Assembly (NCBI GenBank): GCA_947492995.1
Contig: CANLOU010000003.1
Coordinates: forward strand, 434,001-498,000
Direction: 5' to 3'
From: an uncultured Litoreibacter sp.
Lineage (GTDB): Bacteria > Pseudomonadota > Alphaproteobacteria > Rhodobacterales > Rhodobacteraceae
DNA: 64,000 bases
Below the pieces are notes generated by a model that saw only the letters and a program-made list of their open reading frames with translations, was not told the DNA's origin and did not search any database. How positions within the stretch are numbered: the first letter of the stretch is position 1; every line of letters begins with the position of its first letter. Positions 7,755 through 17,840 of the stretch are shown one piece after another. A program made the position numbers and the translations under genes.

Positions 7755-8444
7755 ATGTACGACCCCCACGCCGATGAAAGCCCGTTCAACGCCTTGCCGC
7801 CGGTGGTGGTGCTGTTGGCGATGGTGATGGCCGCTGTTGAGATCGTCCTGCAAGCGGGGGCCAGCGGGTTCGTCGGCGGCCCGCAGGCCGTCGGATGGCG
7901 GCTGGCAGCGTTCGAAGACTACGCCTTTCTCCCCGCCGTATGGGAGTTCATGATCGGGTCCGGGCAATTCCCACTGGAACAGATGAGGCGCTTCGTCACC
8001 TATCCGTTCATCCACGGATCGTTCACCCACGCGGCCTTCGCAATTGTGATCGTGCTGGCGATCGGCAAGGCGGTCGGCGAGATATTCAGCGCTGTCTCGG
8101 TCCTAGCTGTCTTCTTCATATCTTCAATTTTTGGCGCGTTGGTCTACGGATCATTCGTCTCCATCAATGCCCCGCTGCTGGGGGGCTACCCGGGCGGCTA
8201 CGGTCTGATCGGAGCCTTCACCTTTTTGTTGTGGGTGAACCTCGCCGCTGTCGGCGCAAATTCGATGCGCGCGTTTTCGTTGATTGGGGTTTTGATGGGT
8301 ATCCAACTGGTGTTTGGCGTGCTCTTTGGTGCTGGTTACGATTGGATTGCGGACCTGAGCGGCTTCGTTGCAGGGTTCTTGCTGTCCTTCATCGTAAGCC
8401 CTGGCGGCTGGTCGCGGGTGGTCGCGAAGATCCGGCGCGATTAG
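7755..8444 (+). CDS. Rhomboid-family membrane protein, probably catalytically inactive
   Basis: A 229-residue protein with about six hydrophobic spans and the rhomboid layout: RRFVTYPFIHGSFTH in the second part matches the R-x-x-T-x-x-F-x-H-G-S-x-x-H segment. The catalytic GxSG motif is replaced by GGYPGGYGLIG and the catalytic-histidine segment (normally A-H-L-x-G-F) reads ADLSGFVAGF. Both serine and histidine of the dyad therefore seem to be missing, as in iRhom-like pseudoproteases. The ATG has CGGAGC upstream. The stop overlaps the stop of convergent murJ. Confidence 0.78.
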   Translation: MYDPHADESPFNALPPVVVLLAMVMAAVEIVLQAGASGFVGGPQAVGWRLAAFEDYAFLPAVWEFMIGSGQFPLEQMRRFVTYPFIHGSFTHAAFAIVIVLAIGKAVGEIFSAVSVLAVFFISSIFGALVYGSFVSINAPLLGGYPGGYGLIGAFTFLLWVNLAAVGANSMRAFSLIGVLMGIQLVFGVLFGAGYDWIADLSGFVAGFLLSFIVSPGGWSRVVAKIRRD

Positions 8445-9982
8445 CGGCGCAAGGACGCCTTCAACTCCGATGGTTTGAATGCGCCAAGCAGACGCCCAAA
8501 GATGGCATAGCTCGTGCCGCCCACCACAAGCAGAACGGCCAAGGCCGCATAGCGCCAACCATCCGTTTCAAGCAGAGTGCTCAACACGGCTTCCAAGCCG
8601 TAGAGAACCGCACCCATCAACAACGATGCGGCAATGATACGGGGCAGGCGGGTCTTGAACCTTGTGTCAAAGCTGGCGGCCTCGCCAAAGTCTTTAGAGT
8701 AGTGCCACAACAGCCACGCCATCGACCAACCGGCTAACGTCGTGGCAAATGCGGCGGCAAGATAGTCCAGCCACGCCCAAAGCCCCACGGCCACGACCAC
8801 ATTGACGACCATCGAGACCAGCGCGAATTTGAAAGGGCTCTTGGTATCTTCCCGCGCGAAATAGATCGGCTGGAAGATTTTTTGAAGCACGAAGGCAGGC
8901 AGACCCAAACCATAGATGGCAACGGCCAGCGCGGTGGCAGCGGCGTCCTCGCTCGTAAAGAGGCCGCGCTCAAAGAGCACGGATATCATCGGCTGGGGGA
9001 TGACAAACAATGCAACTGCGCAGGGAAGCGTCAGTGCCAAGGCTACTTCCGCCGCGCGGCTCAACGCGTCCTGTCCGCCTTTGACATCATCGGCTTGAAG
9101 GCGGCGCGACAGCTCTGGCAACAGCACGACCCCGATGGCAATGGCGACGACACCAAGTGGCAATTGATACAGGCGGTCGGCATAGTTCACCCAAGCGATC
9201 GCACCTTCGGTCCAGCTGGCCACGTTGCGACCCACCAGCAGGTTGATTTGCACCACACCGCCTGCAAGCGCCGCAGGGGCTGCAATAATTGCAAGGCGTT
9301 TCAGCTCTGGCGTCATACGGGGCATTGTCGGGACAAGGCGATACCCGGCGCGCGATGCCGCGACCCAGACCAGTGCCAATTGCGCAATGCCCGCAATTGG
9401 GACAGTCCATGCGAGGGTCAGCCCAATGTCCCAACCCGCATAGTAGGCCCCCGTCACAGCGGTGATGAAAAGAATGTTCAACAGCACCGGCGCGGCGGCT
9501 GCGGCCATGAAGCGGCCGGTCGCATTGAGAACCCCGGACAGCAATGCCGCAAGCGAGATGAACAGGATATAAGGGAATGCGATACGGCCGAAGACCGTGG
9601 CCAGTTCCAACCTCTCATCCGCCGCAAACCCCGAGGCCATAAGGAGCACCAAGGCCGGCATGAAGATTTGCGCAATGGCGGTGAAGACAATCAGGATTGT
9701 GGCCAGCCCGGTGAACGCATCACGTGCAAATTCCAGCGGCCCTTCGCCACTTTCCACCTTTTTGGAGAACATCGGCACAAAGGCCATGTTGAACGCGCCT
9801 TCGGCAAAGAAGCGTCGAAACATGTTGGGAAGGGAAAAGGCGATCAAGAAGGCCTCGGCCACTGGGCCAGAGCCCAAGAAGCCGGCAATCAGGACGTCAC
9901 GAATGAAACCAAGAATACGGCTGAGCAGCGTCCAGAGCCCGACGGTCGCAAAGCCACGCATCAATCGGCTGGGCTGGCTCAT
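8441..9982 (-). CDS. murJ: Lipid II flippase MurJ
   Basis: A 513-residue integral membrane protein of the MVF superfamily with about 14 spans. The N-terminus (GFATVGLWTLLSRILGFIRDVLIAGFLGS) and the PNMFRRFFAEGAFNMAFVP segment are hallmark MurJ sequences containing the conserved arginines of the central cavity. It moves the peptidoglycan precursor lipid II across the inner membrane. Its ATG overlaps the glnD stop (ATGA), so it is co-translated with glnD, an order common in Alphaproteobacteria. Confidence 0.95.
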   Translation of the reverse strand: MSQPSRLMRGFATVGLWTLLSRILGFIRDVLIAGFLGSGPVAEAFLIAFSLPNMFRRFFAEGAFNMAFVPMFSKKVESGEGPLEFARDAFTGLATILIVFTAIAQIFMPALVLLMASGFAADERLELATVFGRIAFPYILFISLAALLSGVLNATGRFMAAAAAPVLLNILFITAVTGAYYAGWDIGLTLAWTVPIAGIAQLALVWVAASRAGYRLVPTMPRMTPELKRLAIIAAPAALAGGVVQINLLVGRNVASWTEGAIAWVNYADRLYQLPLGVVAIAIGVVLLPELSRRLQADDVKGGQDALSRAAEVALALTLPCAVALFVIPQPMISVLFERGLFTSEDAAATALAVAIYGLGLPAFVLQKIFQPIYFAREDTKSPFKFALVSMVVNVVVAVGLWAWLDYLAAAFATTLAGWSMAWLLWHYSKDFGEAASFDTRFKTRLPRIIAASLLMGAVLYGLEAVLSTLLETDGWRYAALAVLLVVGGTSYAIFGRLLGAFKPSELKASLRR

Positions 9983-12747
9983 TTGGCCGCTCTCTCTGCG
10001 CCTTGGGTAATGGCTTTGCGTAACTTACGTTCGATACCGGCAAGCTTGTCTTTGGAATGAAATTTCAGGCCGAACATATCTTTGACGTAAAACGTATCGA
10101 CCACCTGCTCCCCATAAGTCGCGATAACGGCGGAGGCGATGTAGATGTTGGAATTTGCCAAGGTGCGCGTCAGGTCTGAAAGCAGGCCCGGACGGTCGCG
10201 GGTATCGACCTCAATGATCGTGTAGATTTCCGAGCCATCATTATCGAATGTGATGGAGGTTGGGACCTTGAATTGCGACTCGCGTTTTTTGACCTTGTCA
10301 CGATCTTTCAAGGCGTCGCGCGGCACGACTTCGCCCTTAAGGGTTTTTTCGATCATGTTTTTGAGGCGCGGCAATTTGTTGGCCTCGTAGGGATGCCCCT
10401 CGGCGTCCTGTATCCAGAAGGCAGCCGTCGCGAAACCGTCTTTGGTGGTGTAAGTGCGGGCGTCGACCACATTTGCGCCCACCAATGCCAACGCGCCGCA
10501 CATCCGCGAGAAAATGCCGGGGTGGTCGGCCATTGCGAAGCAGACACGCGTCGCGTCGCGGTCCTCATCGGGCGTAAGAGCAGTTCTGATCTCGTCGGTA
10601 TCTAGCCCGCGTAGGAGCGTTGCGAAATCAGTATGTGCGGTGACATGCAGGCCCTGCCAGTAGGGCGGGTAGTGGCGCTGCGTTTCAAGGCGCAGCAGCT
10701 TAGGCTCCCAGTCCGGGAGTGCCGCACGCAGCTTCTTTTTGGCCTCAGAGCCGCGTTCTTCGCGGTTAAGCGCTTCCATCCCGTCTTCCAAGCCGCGCCG
10801 CGTTTGGCGGTACAACGCGCGGATCAAGGAGGCCTTCCAGTTGTTCCAAGTGTCAGGCCCAACCCCGCGAATATCGCAAACGGTCAACACACAAAGCAGG
10901 TCCAGCCGTTTGACCGTCTTCACCGCTTTGGCAAAGTCCCGCACTGTCCGCGGGTCGGCGATGTCGCGCTTTTGAGCCATATCGGACATGAGCAGGTGAT
11001 AGCGGACCAACCATTCGACAGTTTCGGTTTCCTCGGCATTCAGGCCAAGTCTGGGGCAAATCTGGCGCGCAAGCTTTGCGCCAAGGATTGAATGATCTTC
11101 CTTCTGCCCTTTCCCCAAATCGTGAACCAAAAGCGCCACGTAAATGACTTTCCGGTTCACGCCGCGCTTAAGGATAGATGACGCGATCGGCAGCTCTTCC
11201 ACAAGTTCGGCGCGTTCTATCTGTGCGAGCACCGAAATTGTTTGGATGGTGTGCTCGTCGACCGTGTAGCTGTGATACATATTGAACTGCATCATCGCGA
11301 TGATCTTGCCAAACTCGGGGATGAACGCGCCAAGCACCCCAAGCTCGTTCATGCGGCGCAGTGCTCGTTCGGGGTTGCCGTGCTTAAGAAGCGTATCAAG
11401 AAAGATGCGAGAGGCATCTTTGTTCCACCGCGTTTTTTCGTCCAGCAAGTGCAGGTTTGCCGCGATCAGGCGCATGAGATTGGGATGAATGAGGTAGCCG
11501 GTTCGTAGCGCTTCTTCGAATGCGCGCAATATGTTCAGCGGGTTTTTCAGAAAGGTTTTGGGACCAGCAACGTCAAGGCGGTTCTGGCGCAGTTTGTAAC
11601 CATCTTTCAGCTTCTTGCGGCGCGCGTTGCGAAACATGGTCAGGATCGCAGGCTCTTGCTTGACGTGTTGTGCCTCAAGGTCGGTTAGCAAAATTCTGGT
11701 GAGCTCTCCTACACGCGTTGCGTGGCGAAAATAGTCTTGCATGAAATGTTCGACACCGCGTCTAGCGCTGTGGTCACGGTAGCCCATCCGACTGGCCACT
11801 TCGACTTGAATGTCAAAACTCAAAACTTCGTTGGCCCGGTTGGCGACCAAATGGAGGTGGGAGCGTGTGGCCCACAAGAAATTTTCGGCGGCGGCGAAGT
11901 CATCGCGTTCCTCAGCGGTAAAGACCTTTGCGTCTACCAGTGCGGAAACCGTCTTTACGCGTCGCGTATATTTGGCGATCCAGAACAGGGATTGCAGATC
12001 CCGCAGCCCGCCTTTGCCCTCTTTGACATTCGGTTCCACCAGATAGCGCTGGCCGCCATGCCGCCTGAGGCGCTCCGCGCGTTCTTCCAACTTTGCTTCA
12101 ACGAACTCTGTGGCGGTGTTTTTGAACAACTCCTCCCAAAGCCGTTTGTCCAGCTGCCGGGCAAGAGGCGCATGGCCATCAATCAACCGGTTTTCCAGCA
12201 GTGCCGTTCGTATCGTGAAGTCTTCCCGACCAAGCCGGAGGCAGTCTTTGATCGTTCGCGACGCGTGGCCAACCTTGAGCTTCAGATCCCAAAGTATGTA
12301 GAGCATTGATTCAATAACGCTCTCCGCCCATGGCGTGATTTTGTAGGGTGTCAGGAACAGCAAATCCACATCGGAGAAAGGCGCCATCTCTCCTCTGCCG
12401 TAGCCCCCAACAGCCATGAGGGCCAGGCGCTCTGCTTCCGTGGGATTGGCCAAAGGATGGAGGTGGTCTTGAGCCACATGAAATGCGGCGCGCACCAGGC
12501 CGTCAGTCAGAAAGGTGTAACTACGCGTAAGCTCGTAGGCGGCTTTTGGTTTGCCGACAAAGGCATCCGCAATCGCGGCGCGCCCATCAGCCTGAGCCTT
12601 CTTGAGGATAGCGACAGTTGCAGCACGCGCGGCCTTGGGCCCATCTGCCTTGCCGACAGCAGCGTCCAGCGTTTGGGTCGTCTGCGCGACATCAAAAATA
12701 GCGGACGCCGGGCAGATCAAGTTGCCCGGCGTTGTGTCTTCGGTCAT
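9979..12747 (-). CDS. glnD: PII uridylyltransferase / uridylyl-removing enzyme GlnD
   Basis: A 922-residue bifunctional enzyme that adds UMP to PII proteins when glutamine is low and removes it when high. Domains in order: nucleotidyltransferase with VGGYGRGEMAPFSDVDLLFL near residues 95-115, a helical linker, an HD hydrolase domain with LVHDLGKG near residue 495, and two C-terminal ACT domains (VCFAMADHPGIFSRMCGAL and IIEVDTRDRPGLLSDLTRTL). All catalytic residues look intact. It starts at MTEDTTPGN; the open frame upstream is not needed. Confidence 0.95.
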   Translation of the reverse strand: MTEDTTPGNLICPASAIFDVAQTTQTLDAAVGKADGPKAARAATVAILKKAQADGRAAIADAFVGKPKAAYELTRSYTFLTDGLVRAAFHVAQDHLHPLANPTEAERLALMAVGGYGRGEMAPFSDVDLLFLTPYKITPWAESVIESMLYILWDLKLKVGHASRTIKDCLRLGREDFTIRTALLENRLIDGHAPLARQLDKRLWEELFKNTATEFVEAKLEERAERLRRHGGQRYLVEPNVKEGKGGLRDLQSLFWIAKYTRRVKTVSALVDAKVFTAEERDDFAAAENFLWATRSHLHLVANRANEVLSFDIQVEVASRMGYRDHSARRGVEHFMQDYFRHATRVGELTRILLTDLEAQHVKQEPAILTMFRNARRKKLKDGYKLRQNRLDVAGPKTFLKNPLNILRAFEEALRTGYLIHPNLMRLIAANLHLLDEKTRWNKDASRIFLDTLLKHGNPERALRRMNELGVLGAFIPEFGKIIAMMQFNMYHSYTVDEHTIQTISVLAQIERAELVEELPIASSILKRGVNRKVIYVALLVHDLGKGQKEDHSILGAKLARQICPRLGLNAEETETVEWLVRYHLLMSDMAQKRDIADPRTVRDFAKAVKTVKRLDLLCVLTVCDIRGVGPDTWNNWKASLIRALYRQTRRGLEDGMEALNREERGSEAKKKLRAALPDWEPKLLRLETQRHYPPYWQGLHVTAHTDFATLLRGLDTDEIRTALTPDEDRDATRVCFAMADHPGIFSRMCGALALVGANVVDARTYTTKDGFATAAFWIQDAEGHPYEANKLPRLKNMIEKTLKGEVVPRDALKDRDKVKKRESQFKVPTSITFDNDGSEIYTIIEVDTRDRPGLLSDLTRTLANSNIYIASAVIATYGEQVVDTFYVKDMFGLKFHSKDKLAGIERKLRKAITQGAERAAK

Positions 12748-12760
12748 GTTGAGTGGGTCT

Positions 12761-13933
12761 TTAGAACCCGCCACGGCTGAATGATTTTGGAGCTGGGTCA
12801 ACGATCTGCACCCGGGAATTGGTAACTTGCGCGATGGCCAAGGCACGCTGGATTGTGCCGTCGCCCTTGAAGCGGAATACCCCGTTTACGCCCGCGAAAC
12901 CAGAGGTTTGCGTTAGGTTGCCTGCAGACGCTTTCAGGTTCTTTGCGGCCAGCGCACCCACAGCGGCAACACCATCATAAGCAAGGCCTGCCAGCGGGTG
13001 CGGCGCCTGACCATACGCGCTTTGATAGCGGGCATTGAAATTTGCGGCCAGCTGCGGGTCGGGCAATGTAAACCAACCGCCCTGCAGTCCCGGCAATGCC
13101 AATGTTTGTGGCGGCACGTCCCAGCGGGTCAGTCCAAGTGATTTGATGACGGCGGGATTTACACCTTGCTCGGGTAGCAGTTGCGCCAACAAGGGCAATG
13201 CCCCGGCACTATCATCGGTGAGCATGATTGCATTCGCACCGGTAGACGTGACTGTTTGAGCGATGGTGGGAATGGCGCTGGCGATGCCTTCTTGGCTGAA
13301 CTCGAATGAGCCATCACCAACAACTTGCACATTCGTGCCAGCGGTCGCCTTTACGACAGATGACCTTGCGATCTGACCAACGGGGGTACGCGGATACACA
13401 ACAACAACGCGAGAGCGGCCTTGCGCCCCTGCATAGCGCATCAATCGCTGCGCGATATTGTCAAACGTATTGCCCAGCACGAAAAGATTGCCGCCGGCAA
13501 TTGACGTATTGTTCGAGAAGGCCAGCACATTCACGTTGTCATCTCTGGCCGCCACGGCTGCCGCGTTTGCGGCGTCAGAGCGCAACGGCCCCACGATGAT
13601 TTGCGCACCCTCAGCAATGGCTTGGTCGGTGACTGCCGCCGCAGTGCCGGCTTGGCCCGCAGTCCGGTAAACTTTGATGTCCACTTTGCCACCAAGGTCG
13701 TTGGCAGCAAGACGCGCAGCGTTCTCCAGAGAGCGTGCCAATCCTTCATCTCCGGGCGTTGGGGAGCCGTATGGGACAAGCAGCGCGACGGTGACATTTC
13801 CGTCGCCCAGTTTCTCCCCACCACCACCGATACCGGTCGGCAACGTAATGTCGCAAGCGGCCAATCCGGCGGCGAAGCCAAGCGATGCGATAAGACGCGC
13901 GCCCTTGCGTGCGAATCCCAAAAGGTTGAACAT
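12761..13933 (-). CDS. LpoA/LppC-like penicillin-binding protein activator lipoprotein
   Basis: A 390-residue lipoprotein: the signal peptide ends in a lipobox (GLAAC, cysteine near residue 27). The rest is a type 1 periplasmic-binding fold, with VTVALLVPYGSP at the first strand and SLENAARLAANDL as first helix. The family is annotated both as LppC/LpoA activators of class A penicillin-binding proteins and as branched-chain amino-acid binding proteins; the lipobox, and rsmI-yraN-gshB lying divergently next to it, favour LppC. That gene order recurs in many proteobacteria. A GGAG site precedes the ATG. Confidence 0.82.
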   Translation of the reverse strand: MFNLLGFARKGARLIASLGFAAGLAACDITLPTGIGGGGEKLGDGNVTVALLVPYGSPTPGDEGLARSLENAARLAANDLGGKVDIKVYRTAGQAGTAAAVTDQAIAEGAQIIVGPLRSDAANAAAVAARDDNVNVLAFSNNTSIAGGNLFVLGNTFDNIAQRLMRYAGAQGRSRVVVVYPRTPVGQIARSSVVKATAGTNVQVVGDGSFEFSQEGIASAIPTIAQTVTSTGANAIMLTDDSAGALPLLAQLLPEQGVNPAVIKSLGLTRWDVPPQTLALPGLQGGWFTLPDPQLAANFNARYQSAYGQAPHPLAGLAYDGVAAVGALAAKNLKASAGNLTQTSGFAGVNGVFRFKGDGTIQRALAIAQVTNSRVQIVDPAPKSFSRGGF

Positions 13934-14044
13934 ACTCAAAATCTCCTTGCTCCCCACCGGACCCAGAGCGGATGGCCCAGCACATTCGGCGTCAAACTAT
14001 GCGGTCTGGGGGTTCAAGTAAATGTGAAGGATGGGCAATTCGCC

Positions 14045-14908
14045 ATGACGGCTGCAAATCGCGTAAATCTGGCTCCGGGCCTTTATTTCTTGGCCACGCC
14101 GATAGGAACCGCGCGTGATATAACATTGCGGGCGCTGGATATTTTGGCGTCGGCTGACGTGATTGCCGCCGAAGATACGCGATCTTTGAGACGGCTGATG
14201 GATATCCACGGAATCGCATTGGATGGGCGACAGGTATTGGCATACCACGATCACAACGGTGCCGCGCAGAGACCGCGTTTGCTGAAAGAGTTGGCCGCCG
14301 GTAAATCAGTTGCCTATGCGTCAGAAGCGGGCACCCCTTTGATCGCCGACCCCGGGTTCCAGCTGGGCAGAGAGGTTGCCGAAGCGGGGCACCTTGTGAC
14401 CTCAGCGCCCGGTCCCTCAGCTGTTGTGGCGGCACTGTCCATCAGCGGATTGGCTACCGACAGCTTCTTTTTTGCAGGCTTCGCGCCAACCGCATCGGGG
14501 CAGCGCCAGACATTCTTCAGGTCATTGGATGACGTCCCGGGGACGTTGGTTTTCTATGAGTCGCCCAATCGCGTTGCGAAATCTCTGGCCGATATGGTCA
14601 AGGTTTTTGGCCCTGATAGAGAAGCCGCAATGGCGCGGGAGGTCACCAAAAAGTTCGAAGAAGTTGTGCGAGGCAAGCTGGGAGAACTGGCCGACACCCT
14701 TTCGAGCCGAAAGATCAAAGGCGAAGTCGTACTGCTGGTCTCGCGGGGGCAAGCCGCCCACTTTGACGAGGCCGATTTGGAAAGCCTGCTTGCAGTTGCT
14801 TTGAAAGAAGGCAGCGTTAAGGATGCGGTAGCAAATGTTGTGCAAGAAACAGGCATGCCGCGGCGGCGGGTGTATCAATTGGCGTTGGCTATGGAGAAAG
14901 ACACGTGA
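14045..14908 (+). CDS. rsmI: 16S rRNA (cytidine-1402-2'-O)-methyltransferase RsmI
   Basis: A 287-residue tetrapyrrole-methylase-fold enzyme that methylates the ribose of C1402 in the ribosomal P site. Motifs visible: LYFLATPIGTARDITLRAL near the N-terminus, AEDTRSLRRLM, and the SAM-site strands around YASEAGTPLIADPG and SAPGPSAVVAALSISGL. The start ATG encodes MTAANRVN. It faces away from the lipoprotein gene and overlaps yraN by four bases. Confidence 0.93.
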   Translation: MTAANRVNLAPGLYFLATPIGTARDITLRALDILASADVIAAEDTRSLRRLMDIHGIALDGRQVLAYHDHNGAAQRPRLLKELAAGKSVAYASEAGTPLIADPGFQLGREVAEAGHLVTSAPGPSAVVAALSISGLATDSFFFAGFAPTASGQRQTFFRSLDDVPGTLVFYESPNRVAKSLADMVKVFGPDREAAMAREVTKKFEEVVRGKLGELADTLSSRKIKGEVVLLVSRGQAAHFDEADLESLLAVALKEGSVKDAVANVVQETGMPRRRVYQLALAMEKDT

Positions 14909-15258
14909 GCGGATCGACAAACTACCACGCGGGGTTGAGTGCAGAAGAAACTGTTGCGCGAACCTATGCGATGCGTGGTTTTGATATTGCCGCAAAGCGC
15001 TACCGGGCGTCGAGTGGCGAAATTGATTTAATTGTGCAGAAGGATGGTGCGGTTGTCTTCATCGAAGTGAAAAAGAGCCGTTCCCATGCAGCCGCTGCTG
15101 CGCAATTGAGTGACCGCCAGATGAGGCGGATTTATGCAACCGCATCGGAATACTTAGCATCTCAACCTTTGGGCGCCGATACACCATCACGCTTCGACGT
15201 GGGGCTGGTTGACGGCCAAGGCCGCGTCGAAATTCTGGAAAACGCTTTCGCTGCCTAG
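14905..15258 (+). CDS. yraN: YraN/UPF0102 family nuclease-fold protein
   Basis: A 117-residue protein of the UPF0102 family, with a restriction-endonuclease-like core. The G-x-I-D-L-I ... F-I-E-V-K pattern (SSGEIDLIVQKDGAVVFIEVKK, residues 33-55) supplies the presumptive metal-binding residues. It starts with GTG overlapping the rsmI stop (GTGA). The function of the family is not established, though coupling to rsmI is very widespread. Confidence 0.88.
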   Translation: MSGSTNYHAGLSAEETVARTYAMRGFDIAAKRYRASSGEIDLIVQKDGAVVFIEVKKSRSHAAAAAQLSDRQMRRIYATASEYLASQPLGADTPSRFDVGLVDGQGRVEILENAFAA

Positions 15259-15324
15259 ACCGCAGCGCGCAATAGGTCTGCGCCAATCCGCATTGCCTGT
15301 GGCGGTTCTTGAGGGCATGTAGGG

Positions 15325-15340
15325 CCTGCAGTTATGCAGG
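15325..15340 (+). promoter_or_regulatory. Small hairpin next to the gshB ribosome-binding site
   Basis: CCTGCA-GTTA-TGCAGG forms a 6-bp stem whose 3' arm runs into the AGGAGAG ribosome-binding site of gshB, ten bases before its ATG. It could modulate ribosome access; it may also be chance. Confidence 0.3.
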
Positions 15341-15350
15341 AGAGACCAAG

Positions 15351-16307
15351 ATGGCCCTAAAAGTCGCAATTCAGATGGACCCAATAGATGCGATCGACAT
15401 CGACGGGGACAGCAGTTTTCGCATTGCAGAAGAGGCGCAAGCGCGTGGCCATGAACTCTTCTTCTACACGCCAGACATGCTGGCTTACCGTGAAGGACAT
15501 GTGGTGGCGACTGGCTGGCCACTAACGGTGCGACGGGAAAAAGGAAACCACTTCACCTTGGGGGATCGGCAAGAGATCGACTTGGCGAACTGGGATGTGG
15601 TTTGGCTAAGGCAAGACCCGCCTTTTGACATGGGCTATATCACAACCACGCATATTTTGGACCGCATTCATCCCGCCACTTTGGTGGTGAATGACCCCAC
15701 CTGGGTTCGCAATTGGCCGGAAAAATTGAAGGTTCTTGATTATCCTGATTTGACACCGCCGACGGCAATTGCGCGCGATCTGGATGCCTTGAAAGCCTTT
15801 CGGGAAACACATGGCACAGTGATTTTGAAGCCGCTCTATGGGAATGGCGGGGCCGGTGTTTTCAAGCTGGGCGTGGATGACAGCAATATCAATTCGCTTC
15901 ACGAGCTTTTTGCGGGGATCAACCGAGAGCCGTTGATTATGCAGAAATTCCTGCCGGACGTCGCGAAGGGCGACAAGCGCGTCATCTTGATTGATGGAGA
16001 ACCGGTGGGAGGCATTAACCGTGTTCCCGCTAAGGGGGAGACACGATCGAACATGCATGTCGGCGGCCGGCCGGAGAAAACGACCTTGACGGAACGCGAC
16101 CTAGAGATTTGCGCCCGTATTGGCAAAGACCTAAAGGATCATGGGCAAGTCTTCGTGGGCATCGACATTATTGGCGGCTGGCTGACAGAGATAAACGTCA
16201 CATCACCAACCGGTATTCAGGAGCTTGAGCGGTTTGATGGCGTGAATATCACCGCCCAGATTTGGGACGTGATCGAGGCAAAACGTGCTCAGGCAGCGAC
16301 GCGGTAA
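15351..16307 (+). CDS. gshB: Glutathione synthetase
   Basis: A 318-residue ATP-grasp enzyme that joins gamma-glutamylcysteine and glycine. The family start [19 protein letters not shown] is near-invariant. The ATP-grasp core shows [15 protein letters not shown] near residue 160, [18 protein letters not shown] and the C-terminal metal site [22 protein letters not shown] strong AGGAGAG site precedes the ATG. The 3' end overlaps convergent comM by 19 bases. Confidence 0.95.
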   Translation: MALKVAIQMDPIDAIDIDGDSSFRIAEEAQARGHELFFYTPDMLAYREGHVVATGWPLTVRREKGNHFTLGDRQEIDLANWDVVWLRQDPPFDMGYITTTHILDRIHPATLVVNDPTWVRNWPEKLKVLDYPDLTPPTAIARDLDALKAFRETHGTVILKPLYGNGGAGVFKLGVDDSNINSLHELFAGINREPLIMQKFLPDVAKGDKRVILIDGEPVGGINRVPAKGETRSNMHVGGRPEKTTLTERDLEICARIGKDLKDHGQVFVGIDIIGGWLTEINVTSPTGIQELERFDGVNITAQIWDVIEAKRAQAATR

Positions 16308-17791
16308 CTGACGGCTTCGGCCACGTGGTTCGAGAGCACCTGTTCCGACGCCGCAAGGTCCGCGATGGTTCTCGCAACACGTAAGATGCGGTGGTAGCTG
16401 CGAGCGGACAGTCTGAAATGCTCCGCAGCGCGGGTAAGAAGCTTTGATCCCTCGACATCTGGGGTGGCGACATCCCTGAGAAGCTCGCCCTCCATGTCGG
16501 CGTTTACCCGGACATCGGGATAGTTGGCAAAACGTGCTGTTTGAAGGTCACGGGCTCCGGTCACCCGCGCGGCAATCTCTATGGAAGTGTCGCCAGACGC
16601 TGGCAGGTCAAGATCCGTGAAAGCGACCGGTGGCACATCAATGCGAAGATCAAACCTATCCATAAGCGGGCCTGAGATGCGTCCCATATAATCCTCACCA
16701 CAGTTCGGTGCGCGGGCGCAGGCTTGCGCCGGGTCCGTCATATATCCGCACCGGCACGGGTTGGCAGCCGCGACCAGCATGAATTTGCAAGGGTACCGGA
16801 CATGTGCGTTTGCACGCGCGACCACCACATCTCCAGTTTCAATAGGTTGGCGCAAAGTCTCCAACACTGCGCGCGGGTATTCGGGGAACTCGTCCATGAA
16901 CAACACGCCGTTATGTGCCAAAGAGATTTCCCCCGGTTTTGCGCCGCGCCCGCCACCGACAATGGCGGCCATTGATGCGGTGTGGTGCGGGGTTCTGAAT
17001 GGACGTTCCCTGGAAATGCCGCCCTCGTCCAAAAGCCCTGATAACGAATGTATCATGGACGTCTCCAGCGCTTCTTCGGGCATGAGCGGAGGCAGAATGC
17101 CGGGCAACCGCGCTGCCAACATTGATTTGCCGGACCCCGGCGTGCCGACCAGTAGCAAATGGTGCCGACCTGCCGCGGCGATTTCCAAAGCACGCTTTGC
17201 CCGTTCCTGCCCTTTGACGTCGCGAAGGCATTTGGCATGCAGTTGTTGTGGCACTTCGCCGGGGATCGCTGGTGAAAGCGGCGATTGTCCTGTGAAATGC
17301 TGAATGCATGCATGCAAAGACGGAGCAGCAAGTACTTGGGCTGCATCCACCCAAGCCGCCTCTGAACCGCAGGCCTCAGGGCAAAGCAGGGTGCAATTCT
17401 CTTCTGCAGCAGCAAGTGCGGCGGGCAAGGTGCCGATAACGGGAACGAGCGATCCGTCCAGAGACAGCTCGCCCAGAGATACCGTGTTTTGCACGTCCTC
17501 TTGCGGTAAAATATCGAGGGCAGCCAAAAGAGACAGCGCAATGGGTAAATCGAAATGAGAGCCTTCTTTTGGCATGTCGGCGGGCGACAAATTTACCGTT
17601 ATCCTTTTGGACGGCATTGCAATGGACAAAGAGGTCAAGGCGCTTCTTACGCGGTCACGCGCTTCCGAGACAGCCTTGTCGGCCAGCCCCACAATCGAGA
17701 AGGAAGGCAGTCCAGGCGTCACCGCGCACTGGACTTCGACCATGCGTGCGTCGATCCCCTCGAAGGCGACGGTGTAAGTTCGCGAAACCAT
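16289..17791 (-). CDS. comM: YifB/ComM-family AAA ATPase
   Basis: A 500-residue Mg-chelatase-like ATPase. An N-terminal Lon-protease-like fold domain ([34 protein letters not shown]) is followed by the AAA core with Walker [17 protein letters not shown] near residue 220 and Walker [12 protein letters not shown], then a C-terminal helical domain. In Vibrio and others ComM is a branch-migration helicase that helps integrate DNA during natural transformation; the family also occurs in non-competent bacteria. No competence genes lie nearby. Confidence 0.9.
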   Translation of the reverse strand: MVSRTYTVAFEGIDARMVEVQCAVTPGLPSFSIVGLADKAVSEARDRVRSALTSLSIAMPSKRITVNLSPADMPKEGSHFDLPIALSLLAALDILPQEDVQNTVSLGELSLDGSLVPVIGTLPAALAAAEENCTLLCPEACGSEAAWVDAAQVLAAPSLHACIQHFTGQSPLSPAIPGEVPQQLHAKCLRDVKGQERAKRALEIAAAGRHHLLLVGTPGSGKSMLAARLPGILPPLMPEEALETSMIHSLSGLLDEGGISRERPFRTPHHTASMAAIVGGGRGAKPGEISLAHNGVLFMDEFPEYPRAVLETLRQPIETGDVVVARANAHVRYPCKFMLVAAANPCRCGYMTDPAQACARAPNCGEDYMGRISGPLMDRFDLRIDVPPVAFTDLDLPASGDTSIEIAARVTGARDLQTARFANYPDVRVNADMEGELLRDVATPDVEGSKLLTRAAEHFRLSARSYHRILRVARTIADLAASEQVLSNHVAEAVSYRVAA

Positions 17792-17840
17792 TTTATGCCC
17801 ATCAATCCGATAACTTGGTTAACGGCTAAGGTCGGAAGGT

